From an uncultured SAR116 cluster alpha proteobacterium (GTDB lineage Bacteria > Pseudomonadota > Alphaproteobacteria > Puniceispirillales > Marisalimonadaceae), in contig CACJQK010000004.1 of the NCBI GenBank assembly GCA_902595515.1, positions 1 to 64,000 of the forward strand: DNA of 64,000 bases. Direction: 5' to 3'. Under the pieces are notes generated by a model, which had not been told where the DNA came from, searched no databases, and worked only from the letters and a program-made list of their open reading frames with translations. The position numbers and the translations under genes were made by a program. This document shows, one piece after another, positions 15,691-23,590 of the stretch. Each line of letters opens with the position of its first letter. Position 1 is the first letter of the stretch.

Positions 15691-16679
15691 AATAATCCCC
15701 CATTGCCCATATGATTAATGTCCTCTGAAGAAATTTTTAAGTCACATAATTTTCTCCATAAGATCCAATCAACACCATTTTCTTTTTTTGATCTGGCACA
15801 TCCAGGCATGCCAATTATTGAAATATGTTTTTTTGAAATTTTAATATCAGCTAGCAGAATTAAATTTCCAGGTTCAACTGGCATTCCTAAACGTAAAATA
15901 GTACCATTAATATGAATTATTGACTGTGGTATTGTATCATTAATATCAGATATAGCAGATGTGCCAAATATTAAAATTATATCTGCATCTTCATTAACAC
16001 TTTTTTTTAATTGCTCACATATAGATTTAATTTCATGAGAACATTTTTTTTCTATAATTTTATTAATTCCACAAGATGACAATCTATATTTTGTAACTTC
16101 TAAAGTTTTTTCTAATATTTTTGCACGAGTATTTTGATTAGTTGTTTGAATAAGGTGGACATTCTTTTTTTGAAAAGGCAAAATTTTAAAACAATTCTTT
16201 GAAATATTGATTAAATCCTGAAGGTAATTTTGTTTAATGCCAAAAGGAATAGCTTTAATTGATGCAACCACCTGATTTTTTTTTACCTTTGAATAAGCTT
16301 TTAAGGAAGCTATTCCAATGTCATTTGTTACGGAATTAATAGAAAGCAGCTGGTTTGGTTGAAATATTATTATTCCATCAACACTTGATACTAAGTTGCA
16401 TCTTCCATTTTTTGGTTCTTGAGTTTTAATATTTGATTTCTTTGAAGTAATAATCTTTTTTGATATCTCATAAACTGCTGAGTTTTCGTCGATTTCATCG
16501 TCATCCAACTTAGCACATTTTATGCGTTCAACTTTATTTAACAATAAAAGATCAAGTAAATTTTTGTTGATAACTGTTCCTTTTGAAATTTTTATTTTAT
16601 TTTTATTTTTATAAATTTCTATGGAGGATGATAGAATTCCACCTAATGATGACTCAGTTTTCACTTCACCAAAAAACAT
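15687..16679 (-). CDS. Molybdopterin-binding (MoaB/MoeA-like) protein
   Basis: 330 residues. The C-terminal part (residues 160-330) resembles the MoCF/molybdopterin-binding fold: DADIILIFGTSAISDINDTI, then INGTILRLGMPVEPGNLILL and ISIIGMPGCARSKKENG. These correspond to the GGTS, GxPxxPGN and GLPGxP motifs of MoeA and CinA relatives. The N-terminal 150 residues include a MoeA-like beta segment (ISKGTVINKNLLDLLLLNKV). Such proteins accompany cytidylyltransferases for molybdenum hydroxylases, but no such partner is visible here. It heads a two-gene unit with the ArsC-like gene. The role is probably Mo-cofactor maturation; the precise step is unknown. Confidence 0.75.
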   Translation of the reverse strand: MFFGEVKTESSLGGILSSSIEIYKNKNKIKISKGTVINKNLLDLLLLNKVERIKCAKLDDDEIDENSAVYEISKKIITSKKSNIKTQEPKNGRCNLVSSVDGIIIFQPNQLLSINSVTNDIGIASLKAYSKVKKNQVVASIKAIPFGIKQNYLQDLINISKNCFKILPFQKKNVHLIQTTNQNTRAKILEKTLEVTKYRLSSCGINKIIEKKCSHEIKSICEQLKKSVNEDADIILIFGTSAISDINDTIPQSIIHINGTILRLGMPVEPGNLILLADIKISKKHISIIGMPGCARSKKENGVDWILWRKLCDLKISSEDINHMGNGGLL

Positions 16680-16768
16680 TTTATTCCTTATTGATTGTTA
16701 TATAACTAAGCAACATATAATATATATTAAAAAAAGTTAATTAAATTGAATTATATATATAAAAAATC

Positions 16769-16797
16769 TTGACGATGTGGTTTTCAAGAGATATCTA
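16769..16797 (+). promoter_or_regulatory. Promoter of tRNA-Ala
   Basis: A housekeeping promoter is visible: TTGACG at 16769-16774, a 17-base spacer, and TATCTA at 16792-16797. It lies 17 bases before the tRNA 5' end and so fits a transcript beginning just ahead of the tRNA. Read-through into rpmF, 31 bases after the tRNA, is likely because no terminator separates them. Confidence 0.6.
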
Positions 16798-16814
16798 GAC
16801 AAATATAAACGTAT

Positions 16815-16890
16815 GGGGCTGTAGCTCAATTGGGAGAGCGCCTGCTTTGCAAGCAGGAGGTCGTCGGTTCGATCCCGTCCAGCTCCACCA
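16815..16890 (+). tRNA. tRNA-Ala (anticodon TGC)
   Basis: 76 bases with encoded CCA. The acceptor stem GGGGCTG pairs with CAGCTCC. The anticodon arm is CCTGC-TTTGCAA-GCAGG with anticodon TGC at the loop centre, and the T arm has GGTTCGATCC. It sits alone, outside any rRNA operon, directly upstream of rpmF. Confidence 0.97.
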
Positions 16891-16921
16891 TATTTATATA
16901 TTTTAAAGTTGAGAGTGAGTT

Positions 16922-17107
16922 ATGGCTGTACCAAAAAGTAAAATTACAAGATCAAGAAGAGGCATGAGACGTTCTCATGATTCCTTAAGTCCTGACGCGT
17001 ATGTTGAAAGTAAAGATACTGGTGAACTACATAGACCTCATCATATTGATCTAAAAACAGGTATGTATAAAGGAAGACAAGTTATAAATGTTAAGTCAAA
17101 AACGTAA
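16922..17107 (+). CDS. rpmF: 50S ribosomal protein L32
   Basis: 61 residues, normal for bL32, a small protein of the large ribosomal subunit. The N-terminus [20 protein letters not shown] is the family signature, and [19 protein letters not shown] completes the conserved C-terminal half. The alphaproteobacterial form lacks the four zinc cysteines of some bL32 proteins, as here. The ATG is preceded by GAGAGTGAG. In many bacteria rpmF precedes plsX-fabH; here that linkage is lost and hspQ follows. Confidence 0.97.
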   Translation: MAVPKSKITRSRRGMRRSHDSLSPDAYVESKDTGELHRPHHIDLKTGMYKGRQVINVKSKT

Positions 17108-17144
17108 ATTTATAAAATTTGAACAAAGCATTGAAGGTAATGAA

Positions 17145-17546
17145 ATGTCTAGTAAAAAAGAAGATGATGACAAAATAGATAGTTCTAGTTCGCAAACACA
17201 AATTTCTACTAAAATTAAAGTCTATAAGGATCCTTTATTCAACATTGGAGATATAGTAAAGCATCGTATTTATCCTTTTAGAGGGGTTATTGTTGATGTT
17301 GATCCTGAATTTTCAAATACTGAAGAGTGGTATCAATCTATACCAGCAGAAATTAGACCTTCTCGTAATCAACCCTATTATCATCTAATGGCTGAAAACA
17401 CAGAAACTTTTTACACAGCTTATGTTTCTCAACAAAATTTAATAGATGATGGAGAAAATGGTCCCCTTGAACATCCAGATTTAGACGAAATTTTCAGTGG
17501 CATGAAAAAGGGAAAGTATCATTTAAGAAATGAAGTAAGAAACTAA
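17145..17546 (+). CDS. hspQ: Heat-shock protein HspQ (YccV family)
   Basis: 133 residues if translated from the ATG at 17145, which has an AAGG site upstream. A longer frame reaches back to 17088 inside rpmF but has no support. After a charged, Ser-rich N-terminal tail (residues 1-30) comes the HspQ domain: LFNIGDIVKHRIYPFRGVIV, DPEFSNTEEWYQSIP, then QPYYHLMAENTETFYTAYVS. In E. coli HspQ binds hemimethylated oriC DNA and acts as a Lon specificity enhancer, and its domain is shared with the polymerase-related FBXO21 proteins. The gene lies immediately before the suf regulator but a 49-base gap with its own operator separates them. Confidence 0.9.
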   Translation: MSSKKEDDDKIDSSSSQTQISTKIKVYKDPLFNIGDIVKHRIYPFRGVIVDVDPEFSNTEEWYQSIPAEIRPSRNQPYYHLMAENTETFYTAYVSQQNLIDDGENGPLEHPDLDEIFSGMKKGKYHLRNEVRN

Positions 17547-17566
17547 TTTTAACTTTAATCTTTAAT

Positions 17567-17585
17567 TAGTACTAAAACTGTACTA
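17567..17585. promoter_or_regulatory. Perfect inverted repeat, candidate SufR/Rrf2 operator
   Basis: TAGTAC (17567-17572) and its exact complement GTACTA (17580-17585) flank a 7-base spacer, ending 10 bases before the start codon of the Rrf2 regulator. The right arm overlaps the most plausible -10 sequence (TACTAT or TATATA). A bound dimer would block transcription of the regulator and the whole suf operon. This matches the autoregulatory logic of IscR/SufR-type Rrf2 proteins. Confidence 0.55.
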
Positions 17586-17595
17586 TATAAATATT

Positions 17596-18057
17596 ATGAT
17601 CAAATTAAGTAAAATGACAGACTACGCTGTTGTTTGTCTCGGTACTTTAGCACGAAGACCTGAGTGTTCAATGTCGGCAAATGAATTGTCAAAAGAAACT
17701 GGATTAACATTGTATACAGTTCAAAAATTATTAAAATTATTGGTTTCTAAGAGTGATTTTATAAAGGCAAATCGTGGAGCATTAGGTGGTTATATGTTAA
17801 ACAGAAATCCTTCGGAAATTTCAGTTGTAGAAATTATAGAAGCATTGGATGGACCTATAACTTTAACTTCCTGTGTTGACAATTCTGAAAGTTTTTGTAA
17901 GGCGAGTGATATTTGTTTTTTAGGCGGAAAATGGAATAAAATTAATGAGATTATTAGAAAATCTCTAAATGATGTATCTCTAAAAGATCTTTTAAGTTAT
18001 GAAAATCCATTTTTAATAGATGATAACAAAGATGTTTTGATAGGTAGAATTAATTAA
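17596..18057 (+). CDS. sufR: Rrf2-family iron-sulfur regulator of the suf operon
   Basis: 153 residues. The N-terminal winged helix is typical of Rrf2 proteins: MIKLSKMTDYAVVCLGTLAR, then NELSKETGLTLYTVQKLLKLL, RGALGGYMLNRNPSEIS and IIEALDGPITLTSC. Three cysteines follow in SCVDNSESFC and ASDIC, with spacing close to the [2Fe-2S] ligands of IscR. It is therefore expected to sense cluster supply and repress or release suf expression. It is the first gene of the operon, with sufB starting 11 bases after its stop. The symbol refers to the proteobacterial SUF Rrf2 regulator, not the unrelated cyanobacterial SufR. Confidence 0.9.
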   Translation: MIKLSKMTDYAVVCLGTLARRPECSMSANELSKETGLTLYTVQKLLKLLVSKSDFIKANRGALGGYMLNRNPSEISVVEIIEALDGPITLTSCVDNSESFCKASDICFLGGKWNKINEIIRKSLNDVSLKDLLSYENPFLIDDNKDVLIGRIN

Positions 18058-18068
18058 AAGGAAATTAG

Positions 18069-19520
18069 ATGGTTGCTACTAAGGAAACAATTGATAAGGT
18101 AAAAGAAGTTTCTAGTACTTATAAATATGGTTTTGTTACTGACCTTGAAGCTGAAAAAGCTCCTATTGGTCTTAATGAAGATATCGTCAAGTTTATTTCA
18201 CATAAGAAAAAAGAACCTAAATGGTTATTAGAATGGAGACTTAAGGCTTACAAAAAATGGCTTTCAATGGAAGCACCTAATTGGGCTATGGTTGATTTTC
18301 CTAAGATTAATTTTCAAGATATTTATTACTATTCAGCTCCTAAAGCCAAACCAAAATTAAATAGTCTTGATGAAGTTGATCCAGAATTACTAAGAACTTA
18401 TGAAAAATTAGGTATACCAATCAAAGAACAAGAAGTTTTAGCTGGTGTTGCTGTAGATTATGTATTTGACTCTGTCTCAGTTGCAACCACATTTAGAGAA
18501 AAATTAGCAAAAGAAGGTATAATTTTTTGTCCCATTTCTGAAGCAGTTCAGACACATCCTGATCTAGTAAAAAAATATATTGGATCAGTCATACCAATTG
18601 GTGACAATTATTATGCTGCTTTAAATTCTGCTGTTTTTACAGATGGGTCTTTTGTCTACATACCAAAAGACGTTAAGTGCCCAATGGAATTATCAACTTA
18701 CTTCCGAATTAACGAACAAAATTCTGGACAATTCGAAAGGACACTTATTATTGCAGAAGATAATACTTATGTATCTTATTTAGAAGGATGTACTGCTCCT
18801 CAAAGAGACGAAAACCAACTTCACGCAGCAGTAGTTGAATTAGTTGCTATGGATAATGCAGAGATAAAATATTCAACGGTTCAGAACTGGTATCCAGGCG
18901 ACAAAGATGGTAAAGGTGGAATTTACAATTTTGTTACTAAAAGAGGGAATTGTATCGGAAAGAAATCTAAAATTTCATGGACGCAAGTAGAAACTGGTTC
19001 TGCTATTACATGGAAATATCCTTCATGCGTGCTCAAGGGTGATGATTCTGTTGGTGAATTCTATTCAGTGGCTGTTGCGAATAATGCACAACAAGCTGAT
19101 ACTGGAACAAAAATGATCCATATCGGAAAAAATACAAAATCAACTATCATTTCAAAAGGAATTTCAGCTGGTAAAGCGCAAAACACATATAGAGGACAAG
19201 TTCAAATCCAAAAAAATGCAAAAGGCTCAAGAAATTTTACTCAATGTGACTCTTTACTTATTGGTGATAAATGTGGAGCACACACTGTTCCATATATTAA
19301 TCAATTCACACCCCATGCTCGGGTAGAACATGAAGCAACAACCTCAAAAATATCTGAAGATCAGCTTTTCTATTGTTTGCAAAGAGGTCTTGATACAGAA
19401 CAGGCTACATCTTTAATCGTCAATGGATTTTGTAAAGAGGTTATGAAAGAATTACCTATGGAATTTGCAGTTGAAGCACAAAAGCTGATAGGAATCAGTT
19501 TGGAAGGATCAGTTGGCTAA
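18069..19520 (+). CDS. sufB: Fe-S cluster assembly scaffold protein SufB
   Basis: 483 residues, full length. SufB forms the SufBC2D scaffold on which [Fe-S] clusters are built in the cytoplasm. Family features include [56 protein letters not shown] and the C-terminal [20 protein letters not shown]. The last motif carries conserved His and Glu residues, and the nearby [14 protein letters not shown] holds the conserved Cys. AAGGA precedes the ATG. It is the second gene of an eight-gene operon with short gaps. Confidence 0.97.
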   Translation: MVATKETIDKVKEVSSTYKYGFVTDLEAEKAPIGLNEDIVKFISHKKKEPKWLLEWRLKAYKKWLSMEAPNWAMVDFPKINFQDIYYYSAPKAKPKLNSLDEVDPELLRTYEKLGIPIKEQEVLAGVAVDYVFDSVSVATTFREKLAKEGIIFCPISEAVQTHPDLVKKYIGSVIPIGDNYYAALNSAVFTDGSFVYIPKDVKCPMELSTYFRINEQNSGQFERTLIIAEDNTYVSYLEGCTAPQRDENQLHAAVVELVAMDNAEIKYSTVQNWYPGDKDGKGGIYNFVTKRGNCIGKKSKISWTQVETGSAITWKYPSCVLKGDDSVGEFYSVAVANNAQQADTGTKMIHIGKNTKSTIISKGISAGKAQNTYRGQVQIQKNAKGSRNFTQCDSLLIGDKCGAHTVPYINQFTPHARVEHEATTSKISEDQLFYCLQRGLDTEQATSLIVNGFCKEVMKELPMEFAVEAQKLIGISLEGSVG

Positions 19521-19550
19521 TTATAATAGTTAACTAATATTGGAAGAAGT

Positions 19551-20303
19551 ATGCCACTACTTGAAATTAAAAATGCTAAATTAAAACTCGATAATAAAGA
19601 TATTCTAAAAGGTTTGTCTTTATCAGTAAATGAGGGTGAGGTTCACGCTATAATGGGACCTAATGGCTCAGGTAAAAGTACTTTATCATACATGTTAGCT
19701 GGAAGAGATGGATATGAATTAGAAAGTGGAGAAGTTTTTTTAGAGGGACAGTCTTTGTCAGAGATGGAAGCTGACGAGAGAGCAAGGTCTGGTTTGTTTT
19801 TAGCTTTTCAATATCCTGTTGAATTACCGGGTGTAGGTGGGATGAGTTTTCTAAGAGAAGCTGTTAATTCTAGAAGAAAGTTTATTGGGGAGGAAGAACT
19901 AGATCATTTAGCATTTGTTAAAGAAGTCAGAAAAGTCGCTTCAAAAATGTTTGTTAAAGATGAGATGTTAAAAAGAGCTGTAAATGTTGGTTTTTCTGGT
20001 GGAGAAAAAAAACGTTTTGAAATATTACAAATGGCAATGCTTAAGCCAACAGTTTCAATTTTAGACGAAACTGATTCAGGTCTAGATGTTGATGCGTTAA
20101 AAATAGTTTCTGAAGGAGTTAATTCACAAAGAAATGAAGATAATGCAATTGTTGTAATAACGCATTATCAGAGACTGTTAGATTATATAGTTCCAGATTT
20201 TGTTCATATTTTATCTGACGGTAGAATTATAAAATCTGGAGGTCCTGAACTGGCATTGGAAGTTGAAAAGAATGGTTATGCAGGTTTGATTAATGCTGCA
20301 TAA
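19551..20303 (+). CDS. sufC: Fe-S cluster assembly ATPase SufC
   Basis: 250 residues. This ABC-type ATPase drives conformational change of the SufBC2D scaffold rather than transport. Walker A is MGPNGSGKSTLSYMLAG, the signature is VGFSGGEKKRFEILQMAML and Walker B is VSILDETDSGLDVDAL, with the LDETDSGLD typical of SufC. The switch His is VITHYQRLLDY. No membrane segments are present. Its end overlaps the start of sufD by 11 bases. Confidence 0.97.
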   Translation: MPLLEIKNAKLKLDNKDILKGLSLSVNEGEVHAIMGPNGSGKSTLSYMLAGRDGYELESGEVFLEGQSLSEMEADERARSGLFLAFQYPVELPGVGGMSFLREAVNSRRKFIGEEELDHLAFVKEVRKVASKMFVKDEMLKRAVNVGFSGGEKKRFEILQMAMLKPTVSILDETDSGLDVDALKIVSEGVNSQRNEDNAIVVITHYQRLLDYIVPDFVHILSDGRIIKSGGPELALEVEKNGYAGLINAA

Positions 20304-21552
20304 TGTTAAGGATAATTATATCACTTCCGTAAAAAATCACGTTAGTCATTTCGAAGAAAAAAGTTTTAGAAAATTAGCATCGAATGATTTTAAAAGTTGG
20401 CCCAGTCCTCGAGAAGAAACTTGGAGATTAAGTAGGTTGGGTATTTTATCTAGAAAAGAATTAACCCCAATAATACCTAATTTTAAAAAAAAATTTACCT
20501 CATCCTCTCAGTTTAACGGTTCTAAAATAATAAGATTTGTAGATGGTGCTCTTCGAGCAGATTTATCATCAAAATTGCCACCAGGCACTTCTCTTGATAC
20601 CTTAGACGAAGAAGATTCTCTTAAATGTTTTAATAAATTTAAAGATAGTAACTTAAAGAATCACCCTTCTATAAATGTTTCATTTTCTTGTACCCCTTCA
20701 ATAGTAAAATTAACTATTGATAAAGGCCTAAATATAAGAGATCTCTTTGAAATAATTTATGAAGGTGGTGATGACAACTTATCTGTTCATCCTGCGTTAT
20801 ATATAGAGTTGAAAGAAAATAGTAGCATAACAATAATTGAACGATTTAATCATTTAAGTTCTCTTATTATGCCTTTGCAATTAGTTGAACTCAAAAAAAA
20901 TGCGTCAATGAATTCATTGAAAATTTTTAATGATAATCAACAATCTTATAATTTGTCAGCTAATTGTGCTTTTTTATCAGATAAATCTAACTATAACTCC
21001 TTTTCTCTGATTAAGGGTGGCTTGTTTACGCGCTCAGAAACTCATGCTTATTTGAAAGGTGAAAACTGTAATTTAAATCTTAATGGGGTATATTTGTCTT
21101 CTAAAAATCAACACCATGATCTTACAACAGCTATCTATCATGATGTACCTAACTGTACTTCAAAACAAATTGTTAGAGGTGTATTAGGTGGAAAATCTAC
21201 AGGTGTTTTTCAAGGTAAAGTTAGGGTAGCACCAGATGCACAGAAAACTGATGGACAACAAATGAGTAGGGCAATTCTATTATCAGAAAATGCAATCGCA
21301 AATGCAAAACCTGAACTTGAAATTTATGCTGATGATGTGATTTGTGCACATGGTGCAACTGTTGGAGAGATAGATAATGAGCAAATTTTTTATCTAAAAA
21401 GTAGAGGCATTTCAGAAAAAAAAGCAAAACAAATAATTATAACCGCTTTTCTTAAAGATATAATTAATGAGTCAGTTGAAGAAGCTATGCAAAATTTTGT
21501 TTTTGAAGAAGCTGAGCTAGCGTTGTCAGAAATTATTAGTAAAGAAATATAA
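20293..21552 (+). CDS. sufD: Fe-S cluster assembly protein SufD
   Basis: 419 residues. SufD is the SufB paralogue that completes the scaffold. The N-terminus is variable (SWPSPREETWRLSRLGIL is the typical RxExWKYT-like entry). The C-terminal core is conserved: GVFQGKVRVAPDAQKTDGQQ, ENAIANAKPELEIYADDVIC and CAHGATVGEIDNEQIFYL, with the catalytic-region His in AHGAT. The start at 20293 lies inside sufC and gives MLHNVKDNY; no better start is seen. Confidence 0.96.
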   Translation: MLHNVKDNYITSVKNHVSHFEEKSFRKLASNDFKSWPSPREETWRLSRLGILSRKELTPIIPNFKKKFTSSSQFNGSKIIRFVDGALRADLSSKLPPGTSLDTLDEEDSLKCFNKFKDSNLKNHPSINVSFSCTPSIVKLTIDKGLNIRDLFEIIYEGGDDNLSVHPALYIELKENSSITIIERFNHLSSLIMPLQLVELKKNASMNSLKIFNDNQQSYNLSANCAFLSDKSNYNSFSLIKGGLFTRSETHAYLKGENCNLNLNGVYLSSKNQHHDLTTAIYHDVPNCTSKQIVRGVLGGKSTGVFQGKVRVAPDAQKTDGQQMSRAILLSENAIANAKPELEIYADDVICAHGATVGEIDNEQIFYLKSRGISEKKAKQIIITAFLKDIINESVEEAMQNFVFEEAELALSEIISKEI

Positions 21553-21556
21553 TTAC

Positions 21557-22780
21557 ATGAAACCATATGATATAAATTTAATTCAAGATCAATTTCCAGC
21601 TCTTCAAAGGAAAGTTTGGGATAAAAAACTTGTTTATCTTGACTCTGCCGCTTCCATGCAAAAACCTAAAAGGGTATTGGATGCTATAAGTAAAGGTTAT
21701 TCCTTTAATTATTCTAATGTACACAGAGGTCTTCACAAATTGTCTGAGGAAGCAACTGCTAACTACGAAGGTGCAAGAGTAAAAGTAGCTAAATTTATAA
21801 ATTGCTCTGAAAAGGAAGTAATTTTTACATCTGGTGCTACAGCAGCATTAAATCTCGTAGCATATAGTTGGGGATTGAAGAATTTATTTGCTGGTGATGA
21901 AATAATTATTACTATTGCAGAACACCATGCCAATATAGTTCCATGGCAAATTATTGCGCAACAAAAAAATGTTAAGATAAAAGCCGCACATGTCGATCCA
22001 AACTCTGATTTTAATCCAGATATAATTAGAGATTTAGTAACAGATAAGACTAAAATTGTTGCTTTTCCTCATGTTTCTAATGTTTTAGGGACTACTTTCC
22101 CTGTTAAAGAAATCTGCAAAATAGCTAAAGAATGTGGAGCAATAAGTGTGGTAGATGGATGCCAGGGTATTATTCATGAAAAAGTTGATATAATTGATTT
22201 GGATTGTGATTTTTACTGTTTTTCAGGACATAAATTATATGGTCCTACTGGTATAGGAATTTTATTTGGGAGATATGAGTTGTTAGATAAAATGCCACCA
22301 TTCTTAGGTGGTGGTGACATGATAGATATTGTGAAAATCCAAAAATCTACATATGCTGATCCTCCTTTAAGATTTGAGGCTGGAACACCACCAATTGTTG
22401 AAGTAATTGCTTTAGGAGAAGCAATAGATTGGGTTAATGAAATTGGTATCAAAGAAATAGGAAGTCATGAAAAAAATATCATCGACTATGGTACTGCTTT
22501 ATTAGATTCAATTGATGGTGTATCTGTATTTGGAAAAGCTCCTAATAAAACAGGTGTTGTATCTTTTACAATGGATTGTGCTCATCCGCATGATATAGCT
22601 ACAATTATTGACAGAGAAGGGATTGCAGTAAGAGCAGGGCATCATTGTGCACAGCCTTTAATGGATGCTTTTAAATTAGCTTCAACTACAAGAGCATCGG
22701 TTGGAGCCTATTCAACAAAAGAAGATTTTGATAAGTTAGCAAATTCACTTACAAAAGTAAAAAAAATATTTGGTGTTTAG
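21557..22780 (+). CDS. sufS: Cysteine desulfurase SufS
   Basis: 407 residues. This PLP enzyme mobilises sulfur from cysteine for the SUF scaffold. VYLDSAASMQKPKRVL opens the type II desulfurase fold. The PLP lysine is in FSGHKLYGPTGIGIL and the active-site cysteine in RAGHHCAQPLMDAF (about residue 364), with the short RxGHHCA loop of group II enzymes. No sufE or sufU sulfur-transfer partner lies in this window, so it must be elsewhere or dispensable. It begins 4 bases after sufD. Confidence 0.96.
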   Translation: MKPYDINLIQDQFPALQRKVWDKKLVYLDSAASMQKPKRVLDAISKGYSFNYSNVHRGLHKLSEEATANYEGARVKVAKFINCSEKEVIFTSGATAALNLVAYSWGLKNLFAGDEIIITIAEHHANIVPWQIIAQQKNVKIKAAHVDPNSDFNPDIIRDLVTDKTKIVAFPHVSNVLGTTFPVKEICKIAKECGAISVVDGCQGIIHEKVDIIDLDCDFYCFSGHKLYGPTGIGILFGRYELLDKMPPFLGGGDMIDIVKIQKSTYADPPLRFEAGTPPIVEVIALGEAIDWVNEIGIKEIGSHEKNIIDYGTALLDSIDGVSVFGKAPNKTGVVSFTMDCAHPHDIATIIDREGIAVRAGHHCAQPLMDAFKLASTTRASVGAYSTKEDFDKLANSLTKVKKIFGV

Positions 22781-22781
22781 T

Positions 22782-23198
22782 ATGAATAAAGATGACAAAC
22801 TTCCATTATCAGCATTTATGCCTAATCACTCTTCTTTAGATCCTTATGCGCCTTTTATTGCAACAGCAGGTAAAAAAAATAATAGCTCTACTAGGATTAT
22901 CGAAAAAAGTGAAATAGTCGAGAGCCTTAAAACCATTCATGATCCTGAATTACCAGTAAATATTTATGATTTAGGACTTATATATGATATTAAAATAATC
23001 GATAAAAACGATTTAAATATTAAAATGTCTCTTACAGCTCCAGGTTGTCCTGTAGCTGGAGAAATGCCTGTACTAGTTGCGAACACACTTGCAAAAATCC
23101 CAAATGTTGGCTTAATTCAGGTAGAGCTTGTTTGGGAGCCTGCGTGGACTAAGGACAAAATGAGTGAAGATGCAAAATTGGCACTTGATATTTATTAG
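22782..23198 (+). CDS. sufT: SufT-like MIP18/DUF59 Fe-S assembly factor
   Basis: About 138 residues starting from ATG at 22782, two bases after the sufS stop; weaker TTG or GTG starts exist just upstream. After a 40-residue leader the DUF59/MIP18 domain begins: IVESLKTIHDPELPVNIYDL, LTAPGCPVAGEMPVLVANTL and VELVWEPAWTKDKMSEDAKL. The TAPGCP cysteine is characteristic. SufT proteins help mature or deliver Fe-S clusters when demand is high. Position within the suf operon supports this. Confidence 0.92.
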   Translation: MNKDDKLPLSAFMPNHSSLDPYAPFIATAGKKNNSSTRIIEKSEIVESLKTIHDPELPVNIYDLGLIYDIKIIDKNDLNIKMSLTAPGCPVAGEMPVLVANTLAKIPNVGLIQVELVWEPAWTKDKMSEDAKLALDIY

Positions 23199-23203
23199 TT
23201 TTC

Positions 23204-23563
23204 ATGGAGTCTTTAATGAATAATGAAAAAAAACCTTTATTAACTCTAACAGATGCAGCAGCTAATAGAGTTAAAGACTTAATGAGCAAAGCTGATTCAG
23301 AAGTAATTGGTCTTAGAATTGGGATTAAAACAGCTGGTTGTTCTGGGATGAAATATAACGTGGAATACGCAAAGGAAATCAAACCATTTGAAGAGAAAAT
23401 TGTATCAAAAGATATTACTATTTGTATTGATCCTGCTGCAATAATGTTTTTGATAGGATCTGAGATGGATTATAAAGAGCAAAAATTTAGCTCAGGCTTT
23501 GAGTTTAATAACCCAAATGAAATTGCACGCTGCGGATGTGGTGAAAGTTTTACTGTAGCATAA
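23204..23563 (+). CDS. sufA: A-type Fe-S carrier protein (SufA/IscA)
   Basis: 119 residues. A-type carriers accept a cluster from the scaffold and hand it to apo-proteins. The three ligand cysteines are present: TAGCSGMKY and the C-terminal RCGCGESFTV. The core LTDAAANRVKDLMSKAD is typical. ATG at 23204 is followed by another at 23216 (MNNEKKPLL); the second is an equally good start. It is seventh in the suf operon and 27 bases before the exporter gene. Confidence 0.94.
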   Translation: MESLMNNEKKPLLTLTDAAANRVKDLMSKADSEVIGLRIGIKTAGCSGMKYNVEYAKEIKPFEEKIVSKDITICIDPAAIMFLIGSEMDYKEQKFSSGFEFNNPNEIARCGCGESFTVA

Positions 23564-23590
23564 AAATACTAAATATTTCAGGAATAAACT

